From Rhabdornis inornatus (Eukaryota > Chordata > Aves > Passeriformes > Rhabdornithidae): DNA of 64,000 nt. The stretch is taken from assembly GCA_013397075.1 (NCBI GenBank), contig VWZS01005944.1, positions 248,001-312,000 of the forward strand, in the 5' to 3' direction. Position numbers and translations under genes: made by a program. The notes below the pieces were generated by a model. That model was not told the DNA's origin. It did no database searches and saw nothing but the letters and a program-made list of their open reading frames with translations. Below, piece after piece: positions 46,301 to 57,043 of this stretch (positions are counted from its first letter, which is position 1; each line of letters begins with the position of its first letter).

Positions 46301-47689
46301 AAAAACCCTAACACACACAAGCAAAAATAAGCTTAAAAAGTGAATTTGAAGTATCCACTCAAGGAAAAAAAAAAATATGTAAAATGTCAAATTTTATGCG
46401 CAGAGAAGTATGCAATATATGCAAAAAATAGCTGCTGGGGAAAATATTTAAGGAAATCACTTCATTGTGTCAGGGGTAGAAATGATTGCTTTTTGAGAGC
46501 AGTATTAGGAACAGATGTATTTCTTCTGATGAAATATTGTAACATTAAGAGGTCGGCACACACTGTATAAACTCTAGACAGACATAAAACTTCCAGATTA
46601 TTGAGAGCTACAGGAGTTAATCTTTTAGCACATGAATCATGGTGAAATTGGCTCCCCAGGTTTTGGTGCTAACTTAATTCAGCAAAACGCTTTTGCTTCC
46701 TAAAGGTGCTCAGCAGTCAGGTTTTTCAGCATATTTTTCCAGCTTGAAGTGGATATAGCAAATGTTTCAACAGAGCTTTCACCCCACAGGACTGCAAGGA
46801 ACTTTTAATTTAAAAAATGAAATAAATCCACAATTAATTTGCTTGTTGAAAATACGTTGTTGAAAATGTATTATTGAAACCCAACAATGCTGGAGAATAA
46901 AGTTTAAAAAAATATTTACCATACCCAAGTATTAAAATGATTTCACATCTCTGGTTTTATCATCCATCCCCTGCAAGCTGGTGCCACCTCCAGCTTCTGT
47001 AACCAGTGGTAATTTGGGACACAAAGCAAGAACACATTGAGCAACGGAAATTACTTGTTGTGCCTCACTGAGGCAAGCCAAGCAATAAAAATCACATTAT
47101 TCACTGTCTTAAACCCACTTTTCTCGCTGAGCCACAGACTTTGCTCAGTCAAAACAGAGCTGAATAGAGTTTTGGGTGAACTCCCCCATCCAAGGAAAGA
47201 AAAAAAAATTACCCCCACCCGCCCAATCCCTACTATGTTACCTTTACAAAAAAAGTTACTGTCCTTGCTGCATAGTCTTCTTCTCAAGGGCCATCCCCTA
47301 CAGGAAAATTCTGTAAATTCCAAGGAAAAATTCCAAATTTCCAAGGAAATTCCTTGCCCACCACTTTCTGCAAGCACCAAACTCTTCCTCATTATCTAAT
47401 GAATGCCGTGGAGAGGGGGCTATAAAAGAAAACCTTGCTCACGAGCAGCTCTTCTTAAAGCCTCTTCTTTTCCTGCTCAATCTCTAAGAGACATCCATCA
47501 CCTCTTCCTGTGAGACATTGCTGCCTTTTTCCTTCTGATGACTAATCCGGGCTCCTGTGACTTTAGGACGGTTTTGTGTGATGCTAAAACTCATATCTCA
47601 TTGATGGAAAAGTCCCTGTGCTTGCACAGAACTATAAATACCATGATGGAGGTCACAGAGAAAGCTGGAAATAGATCTGGAGGCCTCCC

Positions 47690-47875
47690 AAAAGACGAAA
47701 TGGGCAATGAGGTGAAATGGGCTGCCCAGGGAGTGGTGGAGTCTATCCCTGGAGGTGTCCAAGGAACACCTGGATGTAGCACTCAGTGCTTTGGGCCGGG
47801 TGACAAGGTGGGAATCAGTCCCCATGTTGGACTCTATCTTGGAGGTCTTTTCCAACCTAAGAAATTCTGTAATGC
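47690..47875 (+). mobile_element. CR1 LINE 3' fragment
   Basis: Contains 'gggctgcccagggagtggtgg', 'ccctggaggtgtccaagga', 'ttggactctatcttggagg' and 'tcttttccaacctaagaaat', ending 'tctgtaatgc'. Confidence 0.88.
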
Positions 47876-48356
47876 TGGAAAATCTCAGCTTCTCACTGCT
47901 ATGGGAGTTCATGGGTGATCCTGTGGGCTGGGGAGATTCCACAGCCTCAGGGAGTTTCACTTTTCCCTTCAGCTACATTTCATGGCTGTAAACAGGCTCA
48001 GAGCAGCTGCTCGATGTTAAAACCAAAAAAGCCCCCAAATGTTTGCTTCAGTCCTGTCATGTTTTAGCCAGCAAGACATCAATTTTCACTGGTTTATCTT
48101 GATGCTCTGCTCATCTCCAGTTGTTGTGTCTGAAGAGGGATTGGCTGCCAGCAGCTAATAAACAGGATGATAACATAACTTCCTGCATTTTGGGAAAGAA
48201 ATATGAGCAGTTTTACAGCACACATTACTTTAATGGGCTGTTTTCCTTAGCATGCATTTTAATTCATATTTTTCATTCATTGCTAGCAGCCTTTTCACTC
48301 TGTGGCATCCCACACTTCAGGGGAAGGGGGCTCCCAAGGTTTGTAGATGCTTATGG

Positions 48357-48990
48357 TTGAAAGAAAAAAAGGGAGAGGGCCTGAAAAAGCTTACCAAGTT
48401 TTATTAACAAATTACACACTTGGCGGGGAATTTGGCGTGTTAGTCGCTGATCTCCCTGATTTCAGTTTAAGCATAAGTGGCTAAGTATACGTGGCTTTTG
48501 GATAAAGGGTAGAGTGAAAGGGAAGAGGGAAAGGGTGGTGGAGTAAAGAGAGAGACAGAAAGGAGGGAGAATGAGAGACCACCATTCCTGACTCCAGCAT
48601 TGATCCAGCTGATGGGCTATCCAGGGGCACAGATGCACCTGGGCTTCATTGCTGTACCTTTTATAACTACATTTTCCCTACCCTGGAGAAAAATTTCTCA
48701 CTTTCTATGCAAATTAGTTAACAAGTTTTTCCTAGACCTTTCTTGAAATGGGTCAAGGGCCTCTAGAGGTCTTCCTGCTTCTCAACACCATCCCCGTGCT
48801 GTGCTTATCTCCCCTAATAAGCCAGAATAAGGATGTTTGTTCCATAAAATGCTGCCCTACCTCCATGTGGCCTCTTCTCCAGCCACATCCTGTTCTCTCC
48901 CAGAGTCGGTTACTGCCAACAATCCTTGGTTGTTATTACCAGCCAACCAATCCTTGGTTGGGTCCACAACTATGAGGATTTGAGACACAC
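48357..48990 (-). mobile_element. Possible solo LTR of an endogenous retrovirus
   Basis: Read on the minus strand it is organised like an LTR: a TATA-like TTATAAAAGG at about 48,656-48,665, a pyrimidine-rich stretch, AATAAA at 48,400-48,405, and a T-rich end finishing in CA near 48,357. No internal retroviral genes or tRNA-primer site flank it. I found no clear target-site duplication, so the ends are estimates and the assignment is tentative. Confidence 0.4.
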
Positions 48991-49002
48991 GCATCTTAAA
49001 TC

Positions 49003-49130
49003 AGAGAACCATGGGATATCCTGAGCTGGAAGGAAGCCTCAAGGATCATCAAAATCCAACTCCTGGTCCTGCACAGGACACCCCAAAAATCCCACCATAT
49101 GCCTAAGAGCATTGTCCAGCACTTTAAGCT
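49003..49130 (-). mobile_element. CR1 LINE 3' tail, antisense
   Basis: Plus-strand text 'gagaaccatgggatatcctgag', 'ctggaaggaagcctcaagg' and 'atccaactcctggtcctgc' is the reverse of a CR1 terminus. It directly borders the LTR-like segment. Confidence 0.82.
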
Positions 49131-51106
49131 CTCCTAGACTTTTATAAAATCCCAATAGATGCTGCAAATGAATCCCACTCAGAAACTTGCAGCTCTTTCA
49201 TAAATTTCTTCCCAGAGTGAATACTCCCCCATGGGGTTGGGTGGATGGTTGTCATGAGCTTGGTGCTTTTTGCAGGATTCAGCTCTGGGACATACAGACC
49301 TTTCTGTAATTGTGTCCTCAGGGGACAAACCCTCTCCATGTGCTCTTTGGGTGAAACTATTTTTTCTGGGAGCAAGATGTCCAGCAGGGACACAGTCCAA
49401 CTTTGCAGGTTTGCTCCGGCTGGAGGCACTGGGAGGTCTGGCTTGCACAGGAACAGCCAGGGGGACGGATGGATGGATGGGTACCAGCTCACAAAGGTGA
49501 TGGTTTAGTCTCATTAGGAATGACAATGATACCTCTGGGCTGCAGCAGCTGCCTCTATAAATTGAAGGGTTGCCAATAAAAGGGAAGACTTTGCCATGTC
49601 TTGATTAACATTGTGTGCTAGCTGCTGGCTCTGGGGGCCTGTTCAATGTCTCTCCACCTGGTAGTAATATTATTACTTTTTAAAAATTAATTTTTTATTA
49701 TTATTATTTTTGTATGTTGAGGAAAAGGCAGAGAAGAGGTTTTGCCAGACTCATGCTATAGGACATTCACAAATTCCATCTGGAGCACAGGGAGTACTGC
49801 AAGTGCTGCAAATCTCCCAAGAAAGACCAGACCTTAGCCCAGCTTTGACACACAGGGAGCCAGAGGAAGTGTCAGGATCTCATAGGGTTTCAGGAAACCA
49901 AGTGGAAGTTGTTCCCTCCTTTCCACAGAAATGCCCTCTGATATCCCTGAGGAGTGTCTCTGCAGTGAAAGTGGGATTAGCTCCTTATATCCAGATTTTC
50001 CCATATACCCAACTCTTGGTTCTGTTTCCAGCCATGCCACCAATGACCATCAGAGTAATTACCACAGTTTTCCTCAAAAATAAGAGTTACTCTTCCCCTT
50101 AGCCCTCTTAGGCTCTTATGTTGGTCACAACTGTCTGGATTGATGGAATTGGCAAGGATGGCAATATGAAAATTGAATCACTTTTTTTTTTCTTTTATGA
50201 TGACCTGGTTAACAGTTTGATGTATTGGAGTCACTTTTGGCTGATTTGAGTAATTGAACCCCTTTGAGGGAATGAAAGATATTAAGTCATTGTGTTCCCT
50301 TTTGGAAGGATATTTGCCCAGTTAAGCCAGCCTTGATGGTTTCTGCTCTGTAGGCTTGGAAATGAAGATTAAATAATAAATTGGTCATCTCCATGAGAAC
50401 AGGAACACAGCCTTCATGGTGGAGACGTTGTTTCAGAAGGCTTGCCAGGTGGATCACAGATAAGAAACTTACTTAAATTATATTTTTGGCTCCAGTAGAT
50501 AAAATATTATTCTTGGTGCCTTCCCAAAATATGATCAGACAGAGCAGGCTATTCCACAACCGGGGCTCTGGGCCTGGGGGAGTCCAAGGGCTTTTTGCTG
50601 TGCAGCCAAATCATGTGGCTTACTTGGGTCTGGAGTGCTAAAATTTCCATTTGTATATTTGGGACAGCTGAAAAGGTGAGCTGAGGCAAAGGGCGATGTT
50701 CAGGGCAATTATTGTGGTGTTTGGAAGAAATAAAGTGAGAAAAGGCAACAGCAAGAGGAAGTATGTTGGCAAAGATGTATCAGCTGGTCATCTGTGGGTG
50801 GGGAGGGCAGGTGGGAGGCCACTGTGTATTTTGGTAGTAAAAACCTAATCATTTTCCTATCTATTACGTATTGCATGGGACAGCACAGGCAAAAAAACAA
50901 CAAAAAAAAATATCTAATTCCAGAGAGGTGATTAAAGGTCAATTATGTGAATTTTCACTCTGTCCAGCAGCAAAGAATCTTTTTTTCCTGCCAAAGTGCC
51001 ACAGAAGCCATGTAAACCCACATGGTTTGGCTTTACTACCTCATGCCTCATCTGTGCCTGACCAGCACTGCTGCTGTTTCTCATTCTCCCCGTTTTCCTC
51101 CCTTAG

Positions 51107-51165
51107 GTGTCACATCAGGTGCTTTGAAACAAAGAGAATAAAAGGAAAACTCACAAAAGAGCAAA
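51107..51165 (+). other. COL6A3: COL6A3 exon 2, 5' untranslated part
   Basis: The acceptor TTTTCCTCCCTTAG ends at 51,106, and 59 bp of leader precede the ATG. An alternative AG twelve bases later (catcag) would shorten the leader without changing the protein. Confidence 0.75.
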
Positions 51166-51253
51166 ATGAGGAAACATCGACATCTGTCCTTCATGGCAAT
51201 GTTTTGCCTCCTGCTCTCAGGCTTTGGCTTGGCTGGTGCTCAGCAGCAAGCAG
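51166..51253 (+). CDS. COL6A3: COL6A3 exon 2: signal peptide
   Basis: Encodes residues 1-29. It begins MRKHRHLSFMAMFCLLLSGF, almost the same as human COL6A3 ([20 protein letters not shown]), and continues to a small-residue cleavage region with AGAQQQA. Basic n-region, hydrophobic core and cleavage site are all visible, as expected for a secreted matrix protein. The donor G|GTAAGC at 51,254 leaves phase 1. Confidence 0.95.
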
Positions 51254-52129
51254 GTAAGCCCGGGCTGCTCCTCCTGACTTTGGCCCTGTACAACCACTCA
51301 TTGGCACTGCTTGGTGTCTAATGTGCATGTCCATGGGATGTTGTGGATGGATTCTGGATGTTCTGCTCCTCAGCTCCCACCTTGCTGAGGGTCTCCTTGG
51401 GACCCAGGCCTTGGCCAACACTCACGGTGCCTCCCCAAGCATGACACTGGCGTGTGCCATGCCCTGAAGGATGCTCTGCAGGGCACCAGGGTGTGGGACC
51501 TGCACTCAGGGTGGTCCTGAGAGGGTTTTCTGCTGGGCAGAGCTGTTCTGCCCTCACTGCATGTGTAGGAGGGCTTCTAGCAGTGAGAAGAGCACTGTCA
51601 CTGACCTGAAGAAGGGCAGTTCAAAGAAATGGTGCTGGTGCCTTTGGGACCGGAGCTGGTGTCACCAAGTGGGTGTTAACAGCAGGAAAGATATGGAAAA
51701 CTCATGCCAGCACTCATGCTGCTTAAACCAAGCTGTCCTTCCCTCCTTGAGCACCACCATGGAGCCAGCAAAAACCATGCAAGAGACACGGGCAGCTAGA
51801 AACCGAATGAGCCTGAATTCACAGGTGGAGCTGCCAGTGTCTCTGTCTGCCTCAGGGCTGTTGTCCAAACCCATGGGTGAGGGTGCAGAAGGGCAGATGC
51901 ACCTCAGCTCCCCCTCTCTGGGCAGGGCAGGTTGCATGCTGTCCCCCAGGGCTCTGGTGGCTCCGTGGTTGTTCTCCAGCGCTTCTCGTTTTGCTGCGGG
52001 CAATAAGGGGAAGCTGAGCTTCACTTTCACCACACCAAGGAGGCTGTTGGTTGTTTGGGTGAGGAGGAGGAGGAGGCATGCCTGTGCTGACCAATAGAAA
52101 ACCCTAAACCCCCATCTGTTTTTTTAAAG

Positions 52130-52750
52130 CTGTCAAAACCGTTGCCGTGGCTGATATAATATTTCTAGTGGATTCCTCCTGGAGCGTTGGGAAGGAACAT
52201 TTCCAACTCGTTCGAGAGTTTCTGTATGATGTTGTAAAAGCTTTAGATGTGGGAGGAAATGATTTTCGCTTTGCCCTGGTCCAGTTCAGCGGAAACCCCC
52301 ACACAGAGTTCCAGTTAAACACCTACCCCTCCATCCAGGACATCCTGTCCCATATTGCCAACATGACTTACGTGGGGGGAGGCGCCGAGCCCGGAAAAGG
52401 ATTAGAGTACCTGATCGAGAAGCACCTCACTAAAGCTGCTGGAAGCAGAGCCAGTGAAGGCGTGCCCCAGGTTATTGTAGTGCTGACAGACGGACAGCCT
52501 CGGGGTGATGTGGCTCTGCCCTCGTCTGTCCTTAACTTGGCCCATGTAAAGCTGTTTGCAATCGGCAATATTCAGGACGCGGTGGAAGGGGAGTTACGGG
52601 AAGTAGCGAGCGCACCCCTCGATACGCACCGCTTCAACCTAGAGAATTTTACCGCTCTCCATGGCATAGTTGGAGACTTAGTGGCGAGTGTCCGCTCCTC
52701 CATGACTCCAGAAAAGGCTGGAGCCAAAGGACTGGTTAAAGACATCACAG
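52130..52750 (+). CDS. COL6A3: COL6A3 exon 3: von Willebrand A domain N10
   Basis: This encodes residues 30-236, the outermost N-terminal vWA domain of the alpha-3(VI) chain, which joins alpha-1 and alpha-2 to build collagen VI microfibrils. It starts AVKTVAVADIIFLVDSSWSV. The MIDAS motif DSSWS fits D-x-S-x-S, and the distal metal aspartate occurs in VVLTDGQ, so this domain keeps a full metal site. Two N-glycosylation sequons are present (NMT and NFT). KHLTKAAGSRASEGVPQVIV closely matches human N10. Acceptor tttttttaaag and donor G|GTAATG give phase 1 on both sides, and the domain contains no cysteine. Confidence 0.97.
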
Positions 52751-55700
52751 GTAATGGCTGACTGGTGGTATCTGCTGGCGCTGTGCTGTTTGGCGTTGCC
52801 ACTCTGTAGGGGCAAGACTGAGATGGACGTTCAGAGGCTTAAAAACAAAGGTTTGGAGCATATGGCCCCATGTTTGCAGCTGCTGAGGTGCTGTTGTTTG
52901 AAGACTGAGTCAGGGCTGCTAGGAGTCAGGGCAGGAATCCTTGAATGGGCAGTGGCACTATCCTGTGGCACATATGGCATGGAAATTCAAGCGTAGGTAA
53001 CGCTGCAGAGTTAGTAAATTGCCCTGTCCTGTTCACTCCCAAGGTGGGGAAAAGGGCTGAACACACCAGACCTGATGGTGACCCTGAGTGAAAATCCTCT
53101 GGAGACCAAGAAGGTCACTGCTGGTTGTGGGGACACCACGACGGATGTCCCCTTAGAACCAGGTGGGGAGACGGGGAGATATGCAGTGTGCCATTCCAGA
53201 AAGTCACATTCTTGGCTGAAGACAGCAAAAGAAGCTGGGTGGGGAATTTCTCTGCTGAAAGCCCACCCCTGAGCTGTCCCTTAACCTCCCTCCTCATGCA
53301 CCTGGAGAAGGTGTGTGGCTGGAGAGTCTTCTCTGCAAGCCCATGGCTTCCACCTTCTGGAGCACTGGACCCTTCCCATAACTGAAACCTCCCTGAAAAT
53401 CACGTTGGCTTCAACAGACCTGCACTGACTGCAACACAGGGCCCAATTTCCCTGGAAAAAAGAAACAAAGCAGTCTTCCTCCATCCCTTCTCTGTTTATG
53501 AAATTCCAGCATGGCAAGAGCCTTCTGAGCAGCTTTGTTGTTTTTCAAAACAGAAGTCCTGGGGATCAAACCTTTCTTTTTATTCCTGAGGCTCCATCTG
53601 AAGGTCAAGAGCTTGTGGGGCGATGTAAGGCCACAGCAGTGCGATGAGGCAGTGTGACATTAATCCCCCTGTGTTGTCTTGCCTGATTAACCCTCACGCC
53701 AGTCTCCATCACTGCATGACACCGAGCAACACCAAAAGGCCTGTGCTCATGTGTGTTTTTTTGTCGTGCGAAGCGCTTGACAGGGCAAATATCCAGGTCA
53801 CAGGAAAGCCACAGGGGAGTAGCTGCCCCACAAATATAACAAAACGCTCGCCATTGCTAAGGAAATGATACCAATATATGTGGAAAATGGAAGTTGCACC
53901 CAACCTGCTGACAGCTCTCCAGTGGCTGTTGGGCATCTTAGCCATGAAGGAGCCCAGTGCTTCCCTGTTGAAATCAGCTGGGGAATTGATCTTTGGAAAC
54001 TGGCTTTCCTCTGGGCCATGCCAGCAGGTAACCTCACTGAATGGAAACATCTGGAATCACAGATATTCCTTTCAAAGCTTTAAAGCAAAATTCCTACTTC
54101 ATGTATATCATGCATTTCCAAGTTTGTTTCTGCTTAAAGGTATTTTTTGCAAGCATTTCCTTCCCATCCTTCTAACACAAATTTAAGTTAATCCTACTGT
54201 TGTAGTGTTGCCCCATGTGACTTGCATGGATGATATACAGAGTATTGTTGAATATGGGAAAAGATGTTACAGATCTTAAACCTTGGACAATAACACTGTG
54301 CAAATGATGGTACAAATATCTGCATAAGAGTTTAAGAAGTAATTTATTCAGCTGATCACAACATGTGGCATTAAAATGTATAAAAGTGCTATGGATGCTA
54401 TGTTAGAAACGAGCTCCAGTATGAAATGGAAGTGTAAAAAGGCCCCAGTCCTGTAGTGGTTCTAGTAAAGAGAACCAAAACTGTTGGTCCGTGGCAGTCC
54501 CTGGAGCTGACTTGTGTAAGTACAACAGTCAGCCCGAGTTTGCCCTGAAGGATTTGTTAAATCTGAGCTGTCTGTCTCATCTGACCCTCCTTGCTTAGTT
54601 GTGTAACCAGCATGCTTTTATTTGTTCTCCACACCAGCTTGTTCCATAAATGTGCACTGAAGTACAAGGTTTTTTTACAGTGATGACAAATTATCCAACG
54701 CATCTGTTTCATATCTATTTTCTCTTTGGTGGGAGCAGTCCATTGGTGCCTGGAATCTTGTTCCTCCAGAAAAATATCCAGGATATCTAAAGCATCCCTG
54801 GGTAAAAACACTGTGAGATTTCCCTTTCTTTTTTACGATGAAGTGGAACGTGGACATCCCAACTGAAAATGGCTGAGTAAAACCAAGCCTAAGCACCCTT
54901 AAATTTTCCTCGATGGAAATATAAATCCTGGAGCTCCTTGAAATTCTGAACCCTGGAGATTTCCTCCGAGCCAACACTGGCCATTGAGTTGGTCCAGGGG
55001 AGTGATGGTGACCTGGAGACCTTCTCCTTTGTTGCTGGAATTGCAGCATTATTTGAACCTCCTGGTTTATGAAAACATGTACCAGTAAAACCACTAAATC
55101 AGCAATAAATAAATAATTTACTGGCAGTGCTGGTTAATAGCAAAGACCTTGGGTTTATTCCCAGCCTTGCTAAACCACATGCCAGCTTTTCTTCTGGTTT
55201 CACCTTTGGCTTTCAAAAGTTGAGAGCTGAGTGAGATTTCCAAATGTCACTTGTCTATCATTTGCAAATAGTCTGAAATTTGAGTTCTTAATGTGAGTAG
55301 GGAGTAATTGTATGGAAACATCCGAGTATGCTTTGGGGTCCTTTCCCCCCTCTTTTTTGCATGCAGCACATTGGTGATGTTGATGGTAAAATCGGTTGAG
55401 CAAAAGGAATAAGAGCAGACACCAGGGCATTTTGGGTCTGCTTTGGTAAGTCTCACAGCAAAAATACTTCCCCTCAACACCACGTTCATGCCATGTGCCA
55501 GCTTTGTTTGGTGTGTGTATATTCTCAGCAAATGCTTGTGACCATCTGGGTATAGTCACAACAATTAGAGTTGGATAATTGTGTCATGACTGATTTCATC
55601 ACCCTTTTTTAACCTGATTCTGCATTCCTTGATTGAATATCCAGAATCCATATGAAAAATGCAGACCAGACCCCTCTAGCAATAATCAACCCATCTTTGT

Positions 55701-56440
55701 GCAAAATATTTAAAGTGACACAATTTTTGTGTTGCCTGGGTTGAGAACTGTGTGTATCAGCCTTCTAGACACATAAATTCAGGTGGATGCTGACAGCTGG
55801 CCAAAGAAAAATAACTAAAACCTTTTCTGTTGTTTCTAACAAATGTATTTTAAATAATAGTTATTCATGGTGAGAGAAGCCCATATATTCAGCCTCTGTG
55901 TTTAACCAGGAAAAAGCAGAATTGTGACAGAGATGCTGAAACTTTCTCTGCATCCAGCAAATGTTGGCTTTTTTCCTCCCAAAAATAGAGGGCAGCAATG
56001 ATAAAAACCTCCTCATTCTCTGCCTTCAGTGTGAATTGCCACCAAAGTCCACCTTTTCCTTTTGGCTCTGTCTAAATATTTGGATAGTACTGGCCACTGA
56101 TGGAACGTATCTAGATTTCCAAAGACTGTGTTTCACCAAGGTTTCTCCTTGCATGCCAATAATGCTGATCCCCATGTTACTACAGCCACAGGCTCGTGTT
56201 GTGTCCACTCAAGCCCTCCCTTGATGGGTTGTGGGTGCTACTGGGTGGGGCCTGAGAGCTCATATTCAATCAGAATGCAGAACTAAGAGGCAAAAGTCAC
56301 CTCCTAAGTGATCACATTATTTTGTTTTCTCATTTTTGTGTTTCTCACTGGTTTTCCAAGAAACATGTCAGAACACTGTTACAACTGCATGTAATCACCC
56401 ATTTTAACGCTTTCACCTTTTGCATTTCTTTTTTTTAAAG
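52751..56440 (+). other. COL6A3: COL6A3 intron between N10 and N9 exons
   Basis: About 3.7 kb. I see no mobile element, RNA gene or additional exon. Open frames are short and lack splice signals. Confidence 0.6.
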
Positions 56441-57043
56441 CTCAAGAGTCCGCTGACCTTATTTTCCTTATTGACGGATCAAACAACATCGGAGGTGTCA
56501 ATTTTCCAGCCATACGTGATTTCCTTGTAAATTTGATTGAAACCCTCAGAGTTGGAGCTCAGCAGATACACATTGGGGTGGTGCAGTATAGTGATCAACC
56601 CAGAACCGAGTTCGCTTTGAACAGCTACTCCACAAAAGCGGATGTCCTGGATGCCGTGAAGGCACTCGGCTTCCGCGGGGGCGAGGAAGCGAACACCGGT
56701 GCGGCACTGGAGTTTGTGGTGGAGAACCTCTTCACCCAGGCGGGAGGCAGCAGGATAGAGGAAGCAGTGCCTCAGATTTTAGTGCTGATAAGTGGTGGAG
56801 AGTCTAGTGATGATATCCGAGAGGGCTTGTTAGCGGTGAAGCAAGCTGGTATATTTTCGTTTAGCATTGGGGTCCTGAATGCTGACAGTGCAGAGCTGCA
56901 GCAGATTGCTACTGATGGAAGCTTCGCCTATACTGCCCTGGATATCCGTAACCTTGATGCTCTTCAAGAATTAATACTGCCCAACATTGTTGGAGTGGCC
57001 CAAAGACTCATTTTGTTAGCGGCCCCAACCATTGTGACTGAAG
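56441..57043 (+). CDS. COL6A3: COL6A3 exon 4: von Willebrand A domain N9
   Basis: This encodes residues 237-437. It begins [20 protein letters not shown], matching human [20 protein letters not shown]. The metal motif is degenerate: DGSNN lacks the second serine, and LISGG replaces the LTDG loop. That is also so in human N9. The exon ends in VGVAQRLILLAAPTIVTE, close to human VGVAQRHIVLKPPTIVTQ. The acceptor is ttttttttaaag and the donor G|GTACGT. At 603 bp with phase 1 on both sides it is a symmetric cassette. Confidence 0.97.

Larger units (their letters stand above)
42589..51106 (+). other. COL6A3: Probable COL6A3 intron 1
   Basis: About 8.5 kb between the candidate first exon and the signal-peptide exon. 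It holds a 49-T run, two CR1 fragments (46,120-46,300 and 47,690-47,875), one antisense CR1 tail (49,003-49,130) and a solo-LTR-like segment (48,357-48,990). I see no other gene. Confidence 0.45.

Noticed and set aside
52372..52568. Minus-strand frames opposite the COL6A3 N10 exon, and similar shadows opposite N8
   Set aside because: Antisense shadows of a well-supported coding exon.
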